Below are positions 42,268 to 50,156 of a DNA stretch of 64,000 nt, one piece after another. The notes beneath the pieces were generated by a model. It was not told the DNA's origin. It ran no database searches and was given only the letters and a program-made list of their open reading frames with translations. The position numbers were made by a program, and so were the translations under genes. Source of the DNA: Mycobacterium numidiamassiliense (GTDB lineage: Bacteria > Actinomycetota > Actinomycetes > Mycobacteriales > Mycobacteriaceae); assembly GCF_900157365.1 (NCBI RefSeq), contig NZ_FUEZ01000004.1:2343066-2407065 (forward strand). The letters are read 5' to 3'. The stretch's first letter is position 1, and every line of letters starts with the position of its first letter.

Positions 42268-43142
42268 GATGGGTCCTTGCGTGCGTAGCGGATGTCGAGG
42301 TCCAGCCATTCGGCCATGCCTACCAGGTTGAAGAAGTCGGCCGGGCTGGTCGGCAGATGCGCGGCGGGGTCGCTGGCGTTGAGCTCGCAAAGGCTTTGCA
42401 GCATACCGAAAGTCGCGCGCATCAACAGGTTGCTGGGATGGATCGCGATCGCGTAGCCCCACTCCTCTAGCCGTGCTGCCGATTCCAGCGGGGTCATGCC
42501 GCCCAGCACCAGGTTGATCAGCAGGGGAGCGTCGACTTCGCGACCGATGCGCTCGATCTCGCTGGTGTCCTGGGGTGCCTCGACGAAGATGACGTCCGCG
42601 CCGGCCTGGGCGTATCGGTTGGCCCGCTCGATCGCTGCATCCAGCCCAAGGGGCGCGCGTGCGTCGGTGCGGGCCACGATGAGCAGGTTGTCGTCGGACC
42701 GGGCGTCCAGGGCGGCCGCCAGCGTCTGCTCGAACACGGCGACGTCGACCACCTGCTTGTCCGGCAGGTGGCCACAACGCTTGGGAAACACCTGATCTTC
42801 CAACTGGATTGCGGCCACTCCCGCGACGTCATAGGCGCGGACGGTGCGCACCACGTTCATCGGTGCGCCGTAGCCGGTGTCGGCATCGGCGATCAGCGGG
42901 ATGTCGCCCAGTGCGTCCGCGATCATCCGCACCCGGTCGGCCATTTCGGTCGCGGTCACCAGTCCGATGTCGGGCAGCCCGAAGCCCGATGCAGCTACGC
43001 CGGCACCGGTCATGTACGCCGCGACGTGGCCGGTCCGTTTGGTCAGTTGTGCCGAGATGCCGTCGAAAACCCCGGGCGCGACGATGAGTTCGCGCCTATC
43101 CAACAGGTCGCGCAGCCGCTGACGAGCGGGTGTGGTAGTCAT
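42258..43142 (-). CDS. Isocitrate lyase/PEP mutase superfamily C-C lyase (methylisocitrate or dimethylmalate lyase-like)
   Basis: The 294-residue TIM-barrel enzyme has the metal motif ADADTGYG and the catalytic loop EDQVFPKRCGH. The KRCGH cysteine is the general acid in methylisocitrate lyase, isocitrate lyase and dimethylmalate lyase, which cleave 2-hydroxy or 2,3-substituted malate-type acids to pyruvate (or glyoxylate) plus a carboxylic acid. ATG 43142 has AAAGGA well placed; a longer frame to 43172 is less likely. It overlaps the large hydro-lyase subunit and lies 10 bases after the MmgE/PrpD gene, so the three enzymes should act in one pathway. Confidence 0.9.
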   Translation of the reverse strand: MTTTPARQRLRDLLDRRELIVAPGVFDGISAQLTKRTGHVAAYMTGAGVAASGFGLPDIGLVTATEMADRVRMIADALGDIPLIADADTGYGAPMNVVRTVRAYDVAGVAAIQLEDQVFPKRCGHLPDKQVVDVAVFEQTLAAALDARSDDNLLIVARTDARAPLGLDAAIERANRYAQAGADVIFVEAPQDTSEIERIGREVDAPLLINLVLGGMTPLESAARLEEWGYAIAIHPSNLLMRATFGMLQSLCELNASDPAAHLPTSPADFFNLVGMAEWLDLDIRYARKDPSWA

Positions 43143-43152
43143 CTGAGTCCTT

Positions 43153-44580
43153 TCAGTCCAGCGCGCCGGCAACGGGTTGGTCGAGCAGATCGATCAGATC
43201 CACGATGTCGTCGAGGTTTTCGAGGCCAACCACCGCGCGGTCGATCGCCTCGGCGTGCCCGCGGTTGGTGACCCGGTCGGCGAGTGCGTGGAACTTCGCC
43301 ACGAGTTCGTCGTTGGTCACCGGGTCGTTGGGTGCGCCGTGCGGCGCCACGACGCGGACTTGGTGTACGTCGCCGTTGCGGGTGGTCACCGAGACGTCGG
43401 TGCGAAAGCGCTCGGTGATGGGGGCTTGGGCCAGCGACTCGTCCAGATGCACCGAGGTGGCGTCGATCAGCGACCAGATGTCGTCGGAGTCCAGCCGGGC
43501 CTGGGTGAACTGGTCGGGCAATACGTTGCCGTCAAGCAGCGCCGCTGCGGTCGCGTAGCCGATATTCATCTGGGCGCCGATCGAGGTGAGCGGGCGCTCC
43601 GGTGTCCACCAGCCGTGTTTGTAGATGGTCTCGCCGACGGTGATGTCTACCTTCGAAATATCCTCGGGTGCAATGGTTTTCCGCAACTGCCTAGCCGCGT
43701 CTATCGCACCGTGTAGGCCGCCCATCGCCGCGTACGACTTGACCATGATGACGTTGGTCTCCCAGTGCCGGCCGAGCTGAGTGGTCAGCAGCGACGCGTC
43801 GGGATTGTGGCCCTCGCCGAAAACGCTGAGGTATCCGCCGTATTCACGCTCGAACACTCGCTTGATGCCGGTGTAACCCGCCGCGGCGAGCCCCGCGGCA
43901 TAGAAGCCGTTGCGCGCCGCGAGGCCGTGGTGCATGCGTTTGCTCATGGCCTCGTACTGCGCCGCCATCAGCCCCGCCGACTGGGTACCGGCCAGGCCGA
44001 GGGCGTCCTCGAGCTGTCCGGGTGGCAGTCCACGCAGCTTGCCCGACGCCATGGCCGCCGAATGGGTGCCGAACACCGGTCCCGAATGCCAGCCGCGGTC
44101 GAGCATCTGGGAACCGTGCAGCGTGTAGCCGACCCGGGGGCCGACCTCGAAACCGGCGATCGCCCCGAGCAGGAGCTCAGCGCCCGTGGTCGTCGAATCC
44201 CGCACCGATGCCGTGGACAGCAGGGCCGGGATGAGCAGTGAGCAGCTGTGCAGCGGGGCCAGGGGATGGAAGTCATCGAGCTCGAAGCCCTGGATGAACG
44301 TCCCGTTGAGCACCGCGGCCGCGGGCGCCCCGGTCCTGTGACCGGTGCCGATGACCACGCTGTCGCCCGAGCCCTCCAAATCGAGGACGGCGGCGGTGGC
44401 GACGCGTGACCAGGGCAGTTGGGCACCGACCAGGGCGCAGCCCAGGCCGTCGAGCAACAGGTACTTCGCCCGCTCGACAACGGGCGCCGGCACGTCGTCG
44501 AGGCTGAGATCGGCGACCCAGCCGGCCAACTGCCCGGTCGGCCCCGCTGGATCGGTGGCGGTCTGCTGCGCCGAGGTCAT
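43153..44580 (-). CDS. MmgE/PrpD-family dehydratase/epimerase/decarboxylase
   Basis: The 475-residue protein has the MmgE/PrpD fold: helical first domain with LLLDGLGCALVGAQ, GTFIQGFELDDFHPLAPLHS (the conserved Asp/His cluster near the active site) and AGTQSAGLMA, followed by MSKRMHHGLAARNGFYAA. The family includes 2-methylcitrate dehydratase (PrpD), cis-aconitate decarboxylase and iminodisuccinate epimerase; sequence alone does not choose between them. It is the first gene of the operon, starting at ATG 44580 with GGGAGA, directly next to the operator. With the hydro-lyase and lyase it could form a full dehydrate-hydrate-cleave route. Confidence 0.9.
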   Translation of the reverse strand: MTSAQQTATDPAGPTGQLAGWVADLSLDDVPAPVVERAKYLLLDGLGCALVGAQLPWSRVATAAVLDLEGSGDSVVIGTGHRTGAPAAAVLNGTFIQGFELDDFHPLAPLHSCSLLIPALLSTASVRDSTTTGAELLLGAIAGFEVGPRVGYTLHGSQMLDRGWHSGPVFGTHSAAMASGKLRGLPPGQLEDALGLAGTQSAGLMAAQYEAMSKRMHHGLAARNGFYAAGLAAAGYTGIKRVFEREYGGYLSVFGEGHNPDASLLTTQLGRHWETNVIMVKSYAAMGGLHGAIDAARQLRKTIAPEDISKVDITVGETIYKHGWWTPERPLTSIGAQMNIGYATAAALLDGNVLPDQFTQARLDSDDIWSLIDATSVHLDESLAQAPITERFRTDVSVTTRNGDVHQVRVVAPHGAPNDPVTNDELVAKFHALADRVTNRGHAEAIDRAVVGLENLDDIVDLIDLLDQPVAGALD

Positions 44581-44602
44581 CGGGTCTCCCTTGAATCATG
44601 AT

Positions 44603-44624
44603 GTTGTTATATACATATAACAAC
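44603..44624. promoter_or_regulatory. Perfect palindrome, probable GntR operator
   Basis: Arms GTTGTTATAT (44603-44612) and ATATAACAAC (44615-44624) are exact reverse complements separated by AC. The site lies in the 78-base gap between the MmgE/PrpD gene and the divergent gntR, 23 bases upstream of the first and 35 upstream of the second. The AT-rich core stands out from the GC-rich surroundings and overlaps likely -10 elements on both strands. Binding by the adjacent HutC-type regulator could repress both transcripts. The symmetry is seen; binding is inferred. Confidence 0.8.
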
Positions 44625-44658
44625 TGAACGCGCAGTGCAAGAGAGGCGATGTGGAAAC

Positions 44659-45480
44659 ATGACCACCGTGGGCGAGACCAGCGGTAAGGCCGGCACGGTG
44701 TCCGCCGCGGCCGGGGTGCCGCTGCACCGTCAGCTCTTTTTGGTCCTGCATGACGAGATCGACCGTGGCGTCCTGGCACCCGGCGACGCGTTACCCACCG
44801 AGCAGACGCTGTGCGACCAGTTCGGGGTTTCGCGGATCACGGTCCGCCGGGCGCTGGCAGACCTGGCCGAGCAGGGATACATCGAGCGCCGTCACGGTGT
44901 CGGTTCCTTCGTGCGCCGGCACGGTCCAGCGGATGTGTCGTCGCACGGAAGCTCCTACATGGAAGGGCTGCGGCAGACCCAATTCGAAACCGAGGTCGAC
45001 GTCGTCGAGCTCGGTGTGCGGCGCCCGCCGCGGGCCGTCTCCGAAGCGCTCGAAACGTCCGACGATTTACTGCACATTGTGCGGGTGCGCCGGCAGCGCC
45101 GCACCGGCGAGCCGTTGCTCGTGACCGACGTGTGGCTGCCTCCCGGACTGGCCGACACCTTGACCGAGCCTGCGCTGCGACGCGCGCCGCTCTATGAACT
45201 GTTGTCGGACAACGGGATTGTGCCGGATCGGGTGCGGCACGAAATCACCGCCGAGATCGCCGGTCCGCGCAACGCACAACTACTCGACACGGCGATCGGC
45301 GCCGCGTTGCTGCGGGTCAACCGGCTGGTATTCGTGAGCGGCACACCACACCACCACCTGTCGGCGCTGTTGTCGCCGAGCCGAAGTCGAGTCCTGCTCA
45401 ACCAGACGGCGGACGAACTTGAGGTCGCCGACGGTCTGACCATTGCTCATGATGTGGACCGGGGCGCCTCGCGGTCTTAG
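44659..45480 (+). CDS. GntR-family regulator, HutC subfamily (HTH + UTRA)
   Basis: The 273-residue protein has a winged helix at about 20-95 (LHRQLFLVLHDEIDRG, LPTEQTLCDQFGVSRITVRR) and a UTRA ligand domain from about 105. HutC-type regulators respond to small metabolites and often sit next to the operon they control. It diverges from the hydro-lyase/lyase operon across the 22-bp palindrome and is presumably its repressor, with a pathway acid as inducer. ATG 44659 was preferred over GTG 44635 because the N-terminal extension is not conserved in the family. It converges with rbsK; the stops overlap. Confidence 0.9.
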   Translation: MTTVGETSGKAGTVSAAAGVPLHRQLFLVLHDEIDRGVLAPGDALPTEQTLCDQFGVSRITVRRALADLAEQGYIERRHGVGSFVRRHGPADVSSHGSSYMEGLRQTQFETEVDVVELGVRRPPRAVSEALETSDDLLHIVRVRRQRRTGEPLLVTDVWLPPGLADTLTEPALRRAPLYELLSDNGIVPDRVRHEITAEIAGPRNAQLLDTAIGAALLRVNRLVFVSGTPHHHLSALLSPSRSRVLLNQTADELEVADGLTIAHDVDRGASRS

Positions 45481-46349
45481 CTCGGCAGCGCCGCGTCGAT
45501 GGCCATGGCATCCGGTGCGCAGTCACCGGCGCCGGGCACCAGCGTCGCCAGTGCGCCGGCGGCGCAGGCCCGCTGCAACGCCGCCAGCCGCTCGGCGCGC
45601 GAACCGGGGTGGGCCGGCCAGTTCGCGGCGAGCACTCCGGCGAAGACGTCGCCGGCACCGGTGGTGTCCACCGCTTTGACCGACGGTGCGGGTACCTGGA
45701 ATTCGTCGTCACGACTGACGCAGCGGGCGCCGCGGGCGCCGAGGGTGGTCACCAAGTGGGTTGGGCGCCATGGCCATTCCTTCGCCTCGGCTTCGTTGGC
45801 AATCACCACGTCGGCCAATGACGCTAGTTCGGCCAATGAGTGTCGGTCGCGGGCGGCCGGCGAGGCGTTGACGATGACGACCGCCCCGGCCGACCTGGCT
45901 TCGCGTGCCGCAGTGATCGCCGTGGTCACCGGAATCTCCAACTGGGTCAACAACACGTCGCATTCGGTGATGGCCGCCGGTATCTCCGTCGCGTCCAACG
46001 TCAGCTGTCCGTTGGCGCCCGGCGCCACCACGATGGTGTTCTCCGCGCCGGCATCGACCACGACGACCGCCATGCCACTGGGCCCCGGCACCGTCACGGT
46101 TGCTTCCAGCCCAACACCGTTGGTCAGCAAGTGAGCCCGCAGCTGCTCGGCGGCAGCGTCATCGCCGAGGGCGCCGACGAACTGCACGGCGGCTCCCGCG
46201 CGCGACGCGGCCACCGCCTGATTGCCGCCCTTGCCGCCGGGTGCGTAGGTCAGTTGCGACGCCAGCACCGTCTCTCCCGGACGCGGCAGGGCATCCACGT
46301 CGACGGTGAGATCGAGGTTGACGCTGCCCACCACGCATACGCGTGCCAT
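45477..46349 (-). CDS. rbsK: Ribokinase
   Basis: The 290-residue PfkB-family kinase has the N-terminal GSVNLDLTVDVDALPRPGET motif, the GGKGGNQAVAASRAG signature and the C-terminal DTTGAGDVFAGVLA loop containing the catalytic Asp. It phosphorylates ribose (or a related sugar). It aligns by eye with M. tuberculosis Rv2436, which lies close to the cyclase Rv2435c as here. A start at 46412 is in frame, but the extension has no similarity to the family except for TNV before the first conserved residues. No ribose transporter is next to it. Confidence 0.92.
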   Translation of the reverse strand: MARVCVVGSVNLDLTVDVDALPRPGETVLASQLTYAPGGKGGNQAVAASRAGAAVQFVGALGDDAAAEQLRAHLLTNGVGLEATVTVPGPSGMAVVVVDAGAENTIVVAPGANGQLTLDATEIPAAITECDVLLTQLEIPVTTAITAAREARSAGAVVIVNASPAARDRHSLAELASLADVVIANEAEAKEWPWRPTHLVTTLGARGARCVSRDDEFQVPAPSVKAVDTTGAGDVFAGVLAANWPAHPGSRAERLAALQRACAAGALATLVPGAGDCAPDAMAIDAALPS

Positions 46350-46481
46350 CTGGTCGACGTTAGTCGCGTCTGTCCTGCATTTTGGGCCATAGGCGCGGCG
46401 CGCAAACGCCAATATCTGCTCGTCCGCGCGCTACTCTGCTGCGTTAGCGATGCTGGATAGTTTCCGAGAAAGTGGGCCGCG

Positions 46482-48695
46482 TTGACATCGAGCGATCTGA
46501 CGGACGCCGCTACCGCCGACGAACCTGCCTCGGCCCAGGACCCCGCGGCGCACAAGAGCGAGCACCACAAGGGTCAGAAACCGCACCGTCGCCGCTTTTT
46601 CCGGATCGGCATTCAGTCCAAGCTGTTGATGACGCTGCTGATCTGCAGCATCTTGTCGGTCTCCGTGGTTGGCCTGATCGGTGCCATCTCCGGGCGCAAC
46701 GCCCTGCGACAGGTCGAAGCCGACCGGCTAACCGAATTGCGCGAGTCGCAGAAGCGGGAGCTGGAGGCCCTTTTCAAGCAGATGACGAATTCGCTGATCA
46801 TCTACAGCGGCGGCTTCAGCATTATCCAGGCATTGGAGTCGCTCACCGCGGGATTCAACCAATTGGGCAACGCGACGATCACTCCTGCCCAGCAGGAGGC
46901 GCTCGTCAACTATTACAACAAAGACATGATCAATCCGATCAAGCGAATCACCGGTGAAACAATCGATATCAACGCGGTGATGCCGAGTTCGCCCGCGCAG
47001 AAATACCTTCAGGCCAACTACACGGCACCCCCTCGGGCGGCCGCCGACAAGTTGCCGCCCGTCGATGCCGGCGACGGCAGCGCCTGGTCGGCGGCCAACG
47101 CCCGCTTCGACTTCTATATGCGCGGCATCGTCACCCGCTTCGACTATCACGACGTACTGCTGCTGGATACGCAGGGCAATGTGGTCTATAGCGTGAACAA
47201 GGGCCCCGACCTCGGCACGAATGTTCTCACCGGCCCGTATCGCGAGTCCAAGCTGCGGGATGCCTACCAAAAAGCCTTGCGTTCCAACGACGTCGACTTC
47301 ATCTGGATCACCGATTTCCAGCCCTACCAGCCGGCGCTGGATGCCCCGATAGGGTGGGTGGTGTCGCCGATCGGTTTGAACGGAAAGATAGACGGTGTCA
47401 TGGCGTGGCCACTGCCGACCGCGAAGATCAACAGGATCATGACCGCCGACAGACAGTGGGAAGCCGCCGGCCTGGGTTCCTCGACCGAGTCATACCTGGT
47501 GGGGCCAGACAACTTGATGCGTTCGGATTCCCGCTTATTCATCGAGGATCCGCAGGAATATCGGCGCCAAGCGATCGCCAACGGGACTCCGGCCGACGAC
47601 GTGAACCGGGCCATCGCGCTGGGCACCACGATCCTGTCGCAGCCGGTGCCGAGCGCGGGTGTACGTGCAGCTCAGCGCGGACAGACCGGAACCGTCACCG
47701 ACACCGACTACACGGGCAATAGGGAGATGGAAGCCTACGCCCCGTTGAACGTGCCGAATTCCGATCTGCACTGGTCGATTCTGGTGACGCGCGACGACGC
47801 CGCCGCCTACGCGCGATTGGGGAGATTCAGCAAAACGCTGGTGGTTGGCGTGTCGGCGATGATCTTCACGGTGTGCGTGGCCGCGATGCTGCTCGCCCAG
47901 GTGCTGCTGCGGCCGGTGCGGCGGCTGCAGGCCGGAACGCAAAAGATCAGCTCCGGGGACTACGAGGTCAGCATCCCGGTCACATCGCGTGACGAAATCG
48001 GTGATCTCAGTGCGGCTTTCAACGAGATGAGCCGTAACCTGGCGATCAAGGAAGAGTTGCTCGCCGAGCAGCGCAAGGAAAATGACCGTCTGTTGCTGGC
48101 GCTGATGCCGGAGTCGGTGGTGCAGCAGTATCGCGAGGGCCAGGAGACCATCGCGCAAAAGCACCAGGACGTATCCGTCATCTTCGCCGACATCGTCGGC
48201 CTCGACGAGATGTCCAACGACATGACCGGTAACGAACTCGTCGAGATCGTCGACGATCTGTTCCGCCAGTTTGATTCGGCGGCCGAAGCCCTTGGGGTGG
48301 AACGGATCCGCACCTTCCACAACGGTTATCTGGCGAGCTGCGGGATGGTCACGCCACGACTGGACAGCATCCACCGAAGCGTGGAGTTCGCCCTCGAAAT
48401 GCGCCAGATCATCGACCGGTTCAACGGCCAAACCGGCCACGAACTACGGCTTCGGGTCGGCATCAACACCGGCAACGTGGTGAGCGGGCTGGTGGGCCGA
48501 TCGAGTCTGGTCTACGACATGTGGGGTGCCGCGGTCAGTACGGCCTACCAAATGCACAGCGGCTCACCGCAACCCGGTATCTACGTCACGGCGAAGGTGT
48601 ACGAAGCGATGCATGACGTGCGGCAGTTCGCTGCGGCGGGCACGATTTCGGTCGGCGGTGTCGACCAGGCGATCTACCGACTATCGGAACGATGA
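46482..48695 (+). CDS. Membrane class III cyclase-like protein with degenerate active site (Rv2435c homologue)
   Basis: The 737-residue protein has a cytoplasmic N-terminus, a TM helix at about 45-68, an extracellular sensor of about 370 residues (dCACHE-like), a second TM near 445-470, a HAMP domain (about 470-525) and a C-terminal class III cyclase domain (about 555-735). The first metal Asp570 is kept (FADIVG), but the second is Asn614 (RTFHNGY instead of a GD motif). The purine and transition-state residues are also changed (WGAAVSTAYQM, with Ala683, Ser686 and Gln690). Catalysis is therefore unlikely. It is coupled by overlapping codons to the MscS gene. TTG 46482 is the only reasonable start. 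Confidence 0.9.
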   Translation: MTSSDLTDAATADEPASAQDPAAHKSEHHKGQKPHRRRFFRIGIQSKLLMTLLICSILSVSVVGLIGAISGRNALRQVEADRLTELRESQKRELEALFKQMTNSLIIYSGGFSIIQALESLTAGFNQLGNATITPAQQEALVNYYNKDMINPIKRITGETIDINAVMPSSPAQKYLQANYTAPPRAAADKLPPVDAGDGSAWSAANARFDFYMRGIVTRFDYHDVLLLDTQGNVVYSVNKGPDLGTNVLTGPYRESKLRDAYQKALRSNDVDFIWITDFQPYQPALDAPIGWVVSPIGLNGKIDGVMAWPLPTAKINRIMTADRQWEAAGLGSSTESYLVGPDNLMRSDSRLFIEDPQEYRRQAIANGTPADDVNRAIALGTTILSQPVPSAGVRAAQRGQTGTVTDTDYTGNREMEAYAPLNVPNSDLHWSILVTRDDAAAYARLGRFSKTLVVGVSAMIFTVCVAAMLLAQVLLRPVRRLQAGTQKISSGDYEVSIPVTSRDEIGDLSAAFNEMSRNLAIKEELLAEQRKENDRLLLALMPESVVQQYREGQETIAQKHQDVSVIFADIVGLDEMSNDMTGNELVEIVDDLFRQFDSAAEALGVERIRTFHNGYLASCGMVTPRLDSIHRSVEFALEMRQIIDRFNGQTGHELRLRVGINTGNVVSGLVGRSSLVYDMWGAAVSTAYQMHSGSPQPGIYVTAKVYEAMHDVRQFAAAGTISVGGVDQAIYRLSER

Positions 48696-50098
48696 TGAAC
48701 ACTCTCCACGCGTCGTGGTTCTACTGGGCGGTCGGTGTCGCGCTCGGATTTCCGGCCATGGTCATCCTGCTCACCGAGCTACACCACGCCCTCGTTCGCA
48801 GGAATAGCCGGATGGCCCGGCAGGTCAGTCTGCTGCGCAATTACCTGCTGCCGCTTGGCTCCCTGTTGCTGTTGGTTGTCAACGCCGCGCAGGTCCCGGC
48901 CGGGGACCCGCTGGTCCGAATCCTGAGCACGGTCTTCGGATTTCTTGTGTTGGTATTGCTGTTGTCTGGGCTCAACGCCACCGTGTTCGAAAGCGCGCCG
49001 GAAGACAGCTGGCGCAAACGGCTGCCCACCATCTTCCTCGACGCCGCCCGGTTCGCACTGATCGGCATCGGGCTGACCTTGATCCTGTCTTACATCTGGG
49101 GTGTCCGGGTCGGCGGCCTCTTCACCGCTCTGGGCGTCACATCGGTCGTCATCGGCCTGATGCTGCAGAACTCCGTCGGCCAGATCGTGTCGGGCCTGTT
49201 CATGTTGTTCGAGCAGCCGTTCCGCATCAACGACTGGATAGACACGTCGACGGCACGGGGACGAATCGTCGAAGTGAACTGGCGTGCCGTGCACATCGAA
49301 ACCGGCAGTGGCACGCGGATCACCCCGAACTCGGTGCTGGCCAGCCAGCCTTTCACCAACCTGAGCCGGCCGGCCGGCACGTACAAGGTGTCGATGAAGA
49401 CCACTTTTTCGCTCGGTGACCCGCCCGAGCGGGTCTGCGCGATGCTGACCCGCGCCGCCAGCGCGTTGCCGCAGCTCAAGCCCGGTAGCGAGCCCCGCTC
49501 GGTGCCGATCGGGAACGGCGAATACTCGACGAGCATCCGGCTGAACTCACCGGCCGACGACGGTGCGGCGCGATCGACGTTTCTCCGCTGGATTTGGTAC
49601 TCGTCGCGGCGCGAGGAGCTGCATCTCGACAACGCCGACGACGACTACTCGAGCAGGGAGCGGGTGGAGCACGCGTTGCGCACTGTGGTGGCGCCGGTGC
49701 TGCGGCTGGGCCTCGCCGATCAGCAGTCGCTGCATTCGAGTGCGCGGATCGTCCGCTACGGCGCCGACGAAATCGTGGAGTACGCCGGTCAGGTGCCGGC
49801 GGGGATGACGTTCCTGATCGCGGGGCGGGTGCGATTGACCGCTGTGGACAGCGACGGGGCAGTGGCGGAGATCAGCACCCTTGAGGCGGGTTCCTTTCTC
49901 GGGCTGACCGCGCTGACCCGGCAACCGAACCTCGCCAGTGCCCATGCGCTCGAAGAGGTAACCGCGCTGGAGCTCGATCGTGAACATGTGGAGAACCTGG
50001 TGATGCGGGAACCGTTGCTGCTACAGGACTTTGGCCAAGTTCTCGAGGAGCGGCAAAGCAAGGTGCGACAGGCGGGTCGCGGCGAGCGGGTCGGGTAG
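48692..50098 (+). CDS. MscS-type mechanosensitive channel with cyclic-nucleotide-like domain (Rv2434c homologue)
   Basis: The 468-residue protein has about four membrane segments (about 10-30, 45-65, 70-95 and 110-135). The MscS pore region follows (GVTSVVIGLMLQNSVGQIVSGLF), then a beta domain (about 180-240) and a C-terminal cyclic-nucleotide-binding fold (about 345-455). In the phosphate-binding cassette the usual Glu is Leu (GSFLGLTAL) and the usual Arg is Asn (QPNLAS), so cAMP or cGMP binding is doubtful. The ATG overlaps the stop of the degenerate cyclase gene, which keeps the pair stoichiometric. It could gate on membrane tension or on contact with the cyclase-like receptor. Confidence 0.9.
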   Translation: MMNTLHASWFYWAVGVALGFPAMVILLTELHHALVRRNSRMARQVSLLRNYLLPLGSLLLLVVNAAQVPAGDPLVRILSTVFGFLVLVLLLSGLNATVFESAPEDSWRKRLPTIFLDAARFALIGIGLTLILSYIWGVRVGGLFTALGVTSVVIGLMLQNSVGQIVSGLFMLFEQPFRINDWIDTSTARGRIVEVNWRAVHIETGSGTRITPNSVLASQPFTNLSRPAGTYKVSMKTTFSLGDPPERVCAMLTRAASALPQLKPGSEPRSVPIGNGEYSTSIRLNSPADDGAARSTFLRWIWYSSRREELHLDNADDDYSSRERVEHALRTVVAPVLRLGLADQQSLHSSARIVRYGADEIVEYAGQVPAGMTFLIAGRVRLTAVDSDGAVAEISTLEAGSFLGLTALTRQPNLASAHALEEVTALELDREHVENLVMREPLLLQDFGQVLEERQSKVRQAGRGERVG

Positions 50099-50156
50099 CC
50101 GGACGTCTACAGCAGGCCGCCTCACCTGACCGGGTCACGCCCTATACCCTGGATAA

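Noticed and set aside
42268..42777. N-terminal extension of the hydro-lyase large subunit
   Set aside because: It is an Arg-rich shadow inside the lyase gene; the conserved protein begins at 42267 with a ribosome site.
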